A stretch of 64,000 nucleotides of DNA. Source: Bremerella sp. JC817. GTDB lineage: Bacteria; Planctomycetota; Planctomycetia; Pirellulales; Pirellulaceae. Shown one piece after another: positions 61,233-64,000 of the stretch. The position numbers and the translations under genes are program-made. The notes beneath the pieces are model-generated. The model saw only the letters and a program-made list of their open reading frames with translations. It searched no databases and had not been told where the DNA came from. Location of the stretch: NCBI RefSeq assembly GCF_040718835.1, contig NZ_JBFEFG010000267.1, positions 1-64,000 of the forward strand. Reading direction: 5' to 3'. Position 1 is the first letter of the stretch. Each line of letters starts with the position of its first letter.

Positions 61233-62171
61233 TTACTTCTGCACCTTTTCGTATCGCGAGAAGGCACCAGCGACGTCCGCTTCTTCCGTCGTCCCTTCGT
61301 GCAGCAGCACACGGTAACGAAGGTTCATTTCTTCGCCAGGCTTGATCGTGTGATCGCCTGACTGGACATTCTTGCCAACAAAGTCATGCACGCCGAATGG
61401 ATTCGCGGCGAACAGACCATAAGTACGCACGTGCCAATAGGTTGGATAGCCGTAGCTGGATGGGTGATTCATGATGGTCACCCCCACGGTCTTGCCCTGA
61501 ACGGGACCGTAGTAATCGACCCAGGCCGACTGCTTGGCCCATGCATCTTTGTTTTTCACGCCCTTGTCGTTGACGATCGTCCCGCCCATCTTGGCGTCGG
61601 TTTTCATCGTGCCGGCTACGCGGATCCCGAAGGTCCCTTCTTTGGTGTCGCCAAAGGTGACCGGCTCATCGACGGGCGTCACGGTGACGTCGTAGTCAAA
61701 GTACTGCCGGCCTTCGTCCTGACCAAAGGTGATCGACCGGCGATCTTTGCACAGAACCTTACCTTCCGGCGTTTCCCAACGATTGAGCGAGACGATCTGA
61801 GCAGTCTCGCCATCCGAGATCTTCTCGAACTTCTCGTGAACGATCACGCCACCTTCGCCTTCTTTCTCCAGCCAGAAGTCGGTGCCATTCACCTTGCCGT
61901 GGGTGAACCAGACACTGCGGTGATGAGGATGGTCGTTCTTTTCGTTCTCGCCAACCGACTCAATCGGGTAACGACGCGTCATCGGCACGCCGTCAGGGCC
62001 GAGCAGCGGGTACAGAATCGGCTTCGAGCCGCTCTTCTTCAAATAGCGAGTGACCAGTTTGCCATCGTAGTGAACGGTGAGCCCGTCCCCTTCCTGCGTG
62101 ATTTCGTACGTCTGGGCGACGCTGACACTGGCAAAACTGAGAAGCAACAGCAGACTGAACAAGCGGTGCAT
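61233..62171 (-). CDS. Secreted PmoA-family (DUF6807) protein
   Basis: About 312 residues. A signal peptide (LFSLLLLLSFASVSVAQ) is followed by the 'methane oxygenase PmoA'/DUF6807 domain common in planctomycete and Bacteroidota secretomes: KPILYPLLGPDGVPMTRRYPIE, DHPHHRSVWFTHGKVNGTDFW, SAWVDYYGPVQGKTVGVTIMNHPSSYGYPTYWHVRTYGLFAANPFG. The name is historical; it is not a copper monooxygenase, and function is unproven (sugar-related is suspected). ATG 62171 is preferred, with AAGGA well spaced; ATG 62180 is also in frame. It is followed by the 226-residue gene after two bases. Confidence 0.88.
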   Translation of the reverse strand: MHRLFSLLLLLSFASVSVAQTYEITQEGDGLTVHYDGKLVTRYLKKSGSKPILYPLLGPDGVPMTRRYPIESVGENEKNDHPHHRSVWFTHGKVNGTDFWLEKEGEGGVIVHEKFEKISDGETAQIVSLNRWETPEGKVLCKDRRSITFGQDEGRQYFDYDVTVTPVDEPVTFGDTKEGTFGIRVAGTMKTDAKMGGTIVNDKGVKNKDAWAKQSAWVDYYGPVQGKTVGVTIMNHPSSYGYPTYWHVRTYGLFAANPFGVHDFVGKNVQSGDHTIKPGEEMNLRYRVLLHEGTTEEADVAGAFSRYEKVQK

Positions 62172-62270
62172 GCGCGGCATATCCTTAGAACTCGGGTGGG
62201 ATATCGATGGGGTGAACAGTAAATACTGTTCTCATCCTACCTGAGAGCTATTCCGCAATCCAGCAACCGC

Positions 62271-63050
62271 TTACTTTTGTGCGGCAGAAGTCCGCTTGAT
62301 GTAAGCATCGAATTTGACCGGCTTGGCCTTAGCCAGATCAGCCTCGATCGACTGGATGAGCTTGTCATCCGAGACATTGAGCGTCCAACGATACTCGTGG
62401 CGGCTCTTCAGCGAGACAATCTTCGATGGATCGGCATTCCGAATCGTCTTGCGAACTTCGGTCGGAACGGCCCCGCGGCTCTTCACTTCCGCATTGAGCG
62501 ACATCCGTGCCTGAGGCAAGTCGCTTCCCATCGAAATGAAGTTCAGCATTGCCGACCAGTCGCAGAACTGCGAATAGGCATCCGCCAGTGGCTGATCTTC
62601 GATCTTCTGCAAATCGGCTTCATAGATCAAAGGATCGCCCGACAGCTTGAGAACCTGAGTCCCCGGATCGTAGCTGGTCTGAAACGAGGGATTTTTCAGG
62701 AAGTCCCACAGTGGGTTCGATGGTAAATCGCCATACTGCTTGAAATAGGTGGCATGCTGCAGGACGTCCTGCGTCGACATCGTGGTCCGGACGGCGGTGT
62801 CTTGTCCCTGACCAGGGTCCAGCATCGTGATCTGTCCGTTCGAGAAGTCGATGATCGTCACCTGGCGTGGTGGCGTCATGACGACGTCGTAAATCTTGTC
62901 CCCTTTGAAAACCGTCTGATAGGTCGCCACGGGCGAACGTTCGTTTCCTCGGTAGATGGAAGTCGCCACCTGAAAGTCGGCAGCGTTGCTCACACAAACA
63001 AGCGAAGACCAAACAGCAAGAACGGCGGTTGGCAGAGTGGCAGTTTTCAC
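62271..63050 (-). CDS. Secreted LolA-like hypothetical protein
   Basis: About 259 residues. A signal peptide (ATLPTAVLAVWSSLVCVSNA) precedes a beta-rich domain (FQVATSIYRGNERSPVATYQTVFKGDKIYDVVMTPPRQVTIIDFSNGQITMLDPG). This opening resembles the incomplete beta-barrel of outer-membrane lipoprotein carriers (LolA/LolB-like), but the C-terminal half is helical and not family-typical. The function is therefore a guess. GTG 63050 is favoured; TTG 63056 is also in frame. No operon partner. Confidence 0.7.
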   Translation of the reverse strand: MKTATLPTAVLAVWSSLVCVSNAADFQVATSIYRGNERSPVATYQTVFKGDKIYDVVMTPPRQVTIIDFSNGQITMLDPGQGQDTAVRTTMSTQDVLQHATYFKQYGDLPSNPLWDFLKNPSFQTSYDPGTQVLKLSGDPLIYEADLQKIEDQPLADAYSQFCDWSAMLNFISMGSDLPQARMSLNAEVKSRGAVPTEVRKTIRNADPSKIVSLKSRHEYRWTLNVSDDKLIQSIEADLAKAKPVKFDAYIKRTSAAQK

Positions 63051-63148
63051 GATCAAATCGGCTCTGGGAATGAAGTTTCTCAGGGTAGATTGGGACGAAT
63101 GCCCGAACCTTACCTAATTTCCGCAAGCCGAGTCCAGAGGAATCGTCG

Positions 63149-64000
63149 CTACGCGCCGGTCGCGACGATAGTGCTAGCAATTCGCCGGCTCTCGCGGTCG
63201 GCGGCATAGATTGGTTCTGGCGAACGATGCCCAGCAAAGCAGCGCGTGACCATCGTCTTCATCAAATGGTCGTCGACCCCATAGCCCAGCGAGACATACT
63301 GCGGATGTTTCGTCTTGGTATGCGGCAAGATGGCGTATCCCAGCACATCGTCCGGCTCGGTTTGACTCGCTGCGATTGGCTCCCAGACGCCGACCTCTGG
63401 CAGATCGTTGGCGATGGTCCCGCAGATTCGCTTCTTCGCAATGCCAATCGTAGGAATCCCGGCCAAGGCGCCCAGCATTGTGGCGATTCCTAGCCTTCGC
63501 GGGTGAAGCCGTCCGTTTCCATCGACCAACAACAGATCCGGTAGCGTCCCTTCTTCCTGCATCGCGGCGAGCAATTCCAGGTGCAGTGGCAATTCACGGA
63601 AGGCGAGGTAGCCGGTGATATACGGAAACGAAACCGGCCGGCAGATCGAAGCATGGCTGATGAGGGTCTTCCCATCGGCGTCGAATCGACTACACACCGC
63701 AATGCCTTGATTGCCGGCGTAAGAGACGTCGAGCCCAGCGATCGTGCGAATATCGCCGAGCATTACCGGTGGGCGTGCTCGACAAACGAAGTTCGTTTGC
63801 CAACCCTTTAATTCGAGTAACGGCATCGAGGTCTTCGTCAGTGCGAAGCGATGCTGCTTCAAGTTGACCTTCGATTCCGTGACTTCGATCCCTTCGGCCT
63901 TCAGCCGTGCGATCTTTTGCTGCACGTCTCCGCTGAAGTACAGCCCGATGTCGCCGGTCGATCGGACGACCCGATGCGAAAGCTCTCTTAGCGGACAGTT
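63149..64000 (-). CDS. nfi: Endonuclease V, apparent fusion to an alkyltransferase-like C-terminus (5' end outside window)
   Basis: The endonuclease V domain is clear: IAGLDVSYAG (metal Asp), FPYITGYLAFRELP (Tyr and Glu), LLLVDGNGRLHPRRLGIA (Asp), IGIAKKRICG (Lys), HRSPEPIYAADRESR. It cleaves DNA near deoxyinosine. GTG 63925 could be a start, but the frame stays open to the window edge and reads NCPLRELSHRVVRSTGDIGLYFSG just upstream. This matches the end of an O6-alkylguanine-DNA alkyltransferase domain (PCHRVV ... G) with Ser where the acceptor Cys is expected. Archaeal alkyltransferase-endonuclease V fusions are known (Ferroplasma). The N-terminus is outside the window. Confidence 0.9.
   Translation of the reverse strand, partial: NCPLRELSHRVVRSTGDIGLYFSGDVQQKIARLKAEGIEVTESKVNLKQHRFALTKTSMPLLELKGWQTNFVCRARPPVMLGDIRTIAGLDVSYAGNQGIAVCSRFDADGKTLISHASICRPVSFPYITGYLAFRELPLHLELLAAMQEEGTLPDLLLVDGNGRLHPRRLGIATMLGALAGIPTIGIAKKRICGTIANDLPEVGVWEPIAASQTEPDDVLGYAILPHTKTKHPQYVSLGYGVDDHLMKTMVTRCFAGHRSPEPIYAADRESRRIASTIVATGA

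Noticed and set aside
1-64000. Mobile elements, prophage or CRISPR array
   Set aside because: I saw no transposase, integrase, phage structural gene or short regularly spaced repeats. The single tRNA shows no flanking duplication.

Overview
The window looks like chromosomal DNA of a planctomycete of the order Pirellulales, probably close to Blastopirellula/Bremerella (genus is inference). The evidence is the mix of planctomycete-typical families: two DUF1559 pseudopilin-like proteins, two PVC-type cytochromes with a beta-propeller and a CxxCH domain, a giant secreted protein with an N-terminal LEPR-XLL-like motif and SdrD B-type repeats, a Ser/Thr kinase with a periplasmic sensor, a SYLF protein and a stand-alone FHA-GAF-cyclase. 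LpxA indicates a lipid A-bearing outer membrane. I see no insertion sequence, prophage, CRISPR array or rRNA. There is one tRNA (tRNA-Leu CAG).

Layout. 0-9 kb: a secreted beta-sandwich protein, mfd, a SurA/parvulin-type foldase, citrate synthase with a clear terminator, and a secreted WD40 propeller. 9-23 kb: a 1737-residue secreted adhesin-like protein with nine SdrD B-type repeats and a calcium-binding FG-GAP-like tail, two large PVC cytochromes, a GYF-domain membrane protein and a PQQ-type propeller. 23-33 kb: tRNA-Leu, a BLUF photoreceptor, a secreted propeller-like protein, DUF1559 plus a small lipoprotein, lpxA, a TPR protein facing a KaiC-like ATPase, an SMP-30/gluconolactonase, and a Bcr/CflA efflux pump divergent from a TetR regulator with a palindrome between them. 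33-48 kb: a membrane-anchored VWA protein, ilvB, a glycosyltransferase/membrane-protein pair, a methyltransferase, and a four-gene ABC transporter operon. 48-56 kb: a second DUF1559 protein, folC, and a two-gene signalling operon (Ser/Thr kinase with Cache sensor, then FHA-GAF-class III cyclase). 56-64 kb: an amidohydrolase, a SYLF protein, YjbQ, a 74-residue conserved small protein, csrA with a small companion, a PmoA-like (DUF6807) protein, a LolA-like secreted protein, and endonuclease V whose reading frame runs off the window edge into a sequence resembling an alkyltransferase C-terminus.

Most genes are housekeeping or cell-envelope functions. The best candidates for new biology are the kinase/FHA-cyclase operon (55327 to 51334), whose cyclase lacks the usual substrate-binding lysine; the apparent alkyltransferase-like/endonuclease V fusion at the right edge, with Ser where the acceptor Cys is expected; and the BLUF protein, which keeps every photochemical residue at AppA spacing. 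The adhesin, with cysteine pairs in only some repeats, is also worth a look. Intrinsic terminators were read as inverted repeats followed by T-runs. Promoters were called only where both boxes could be seen, so many real ones are not listed.
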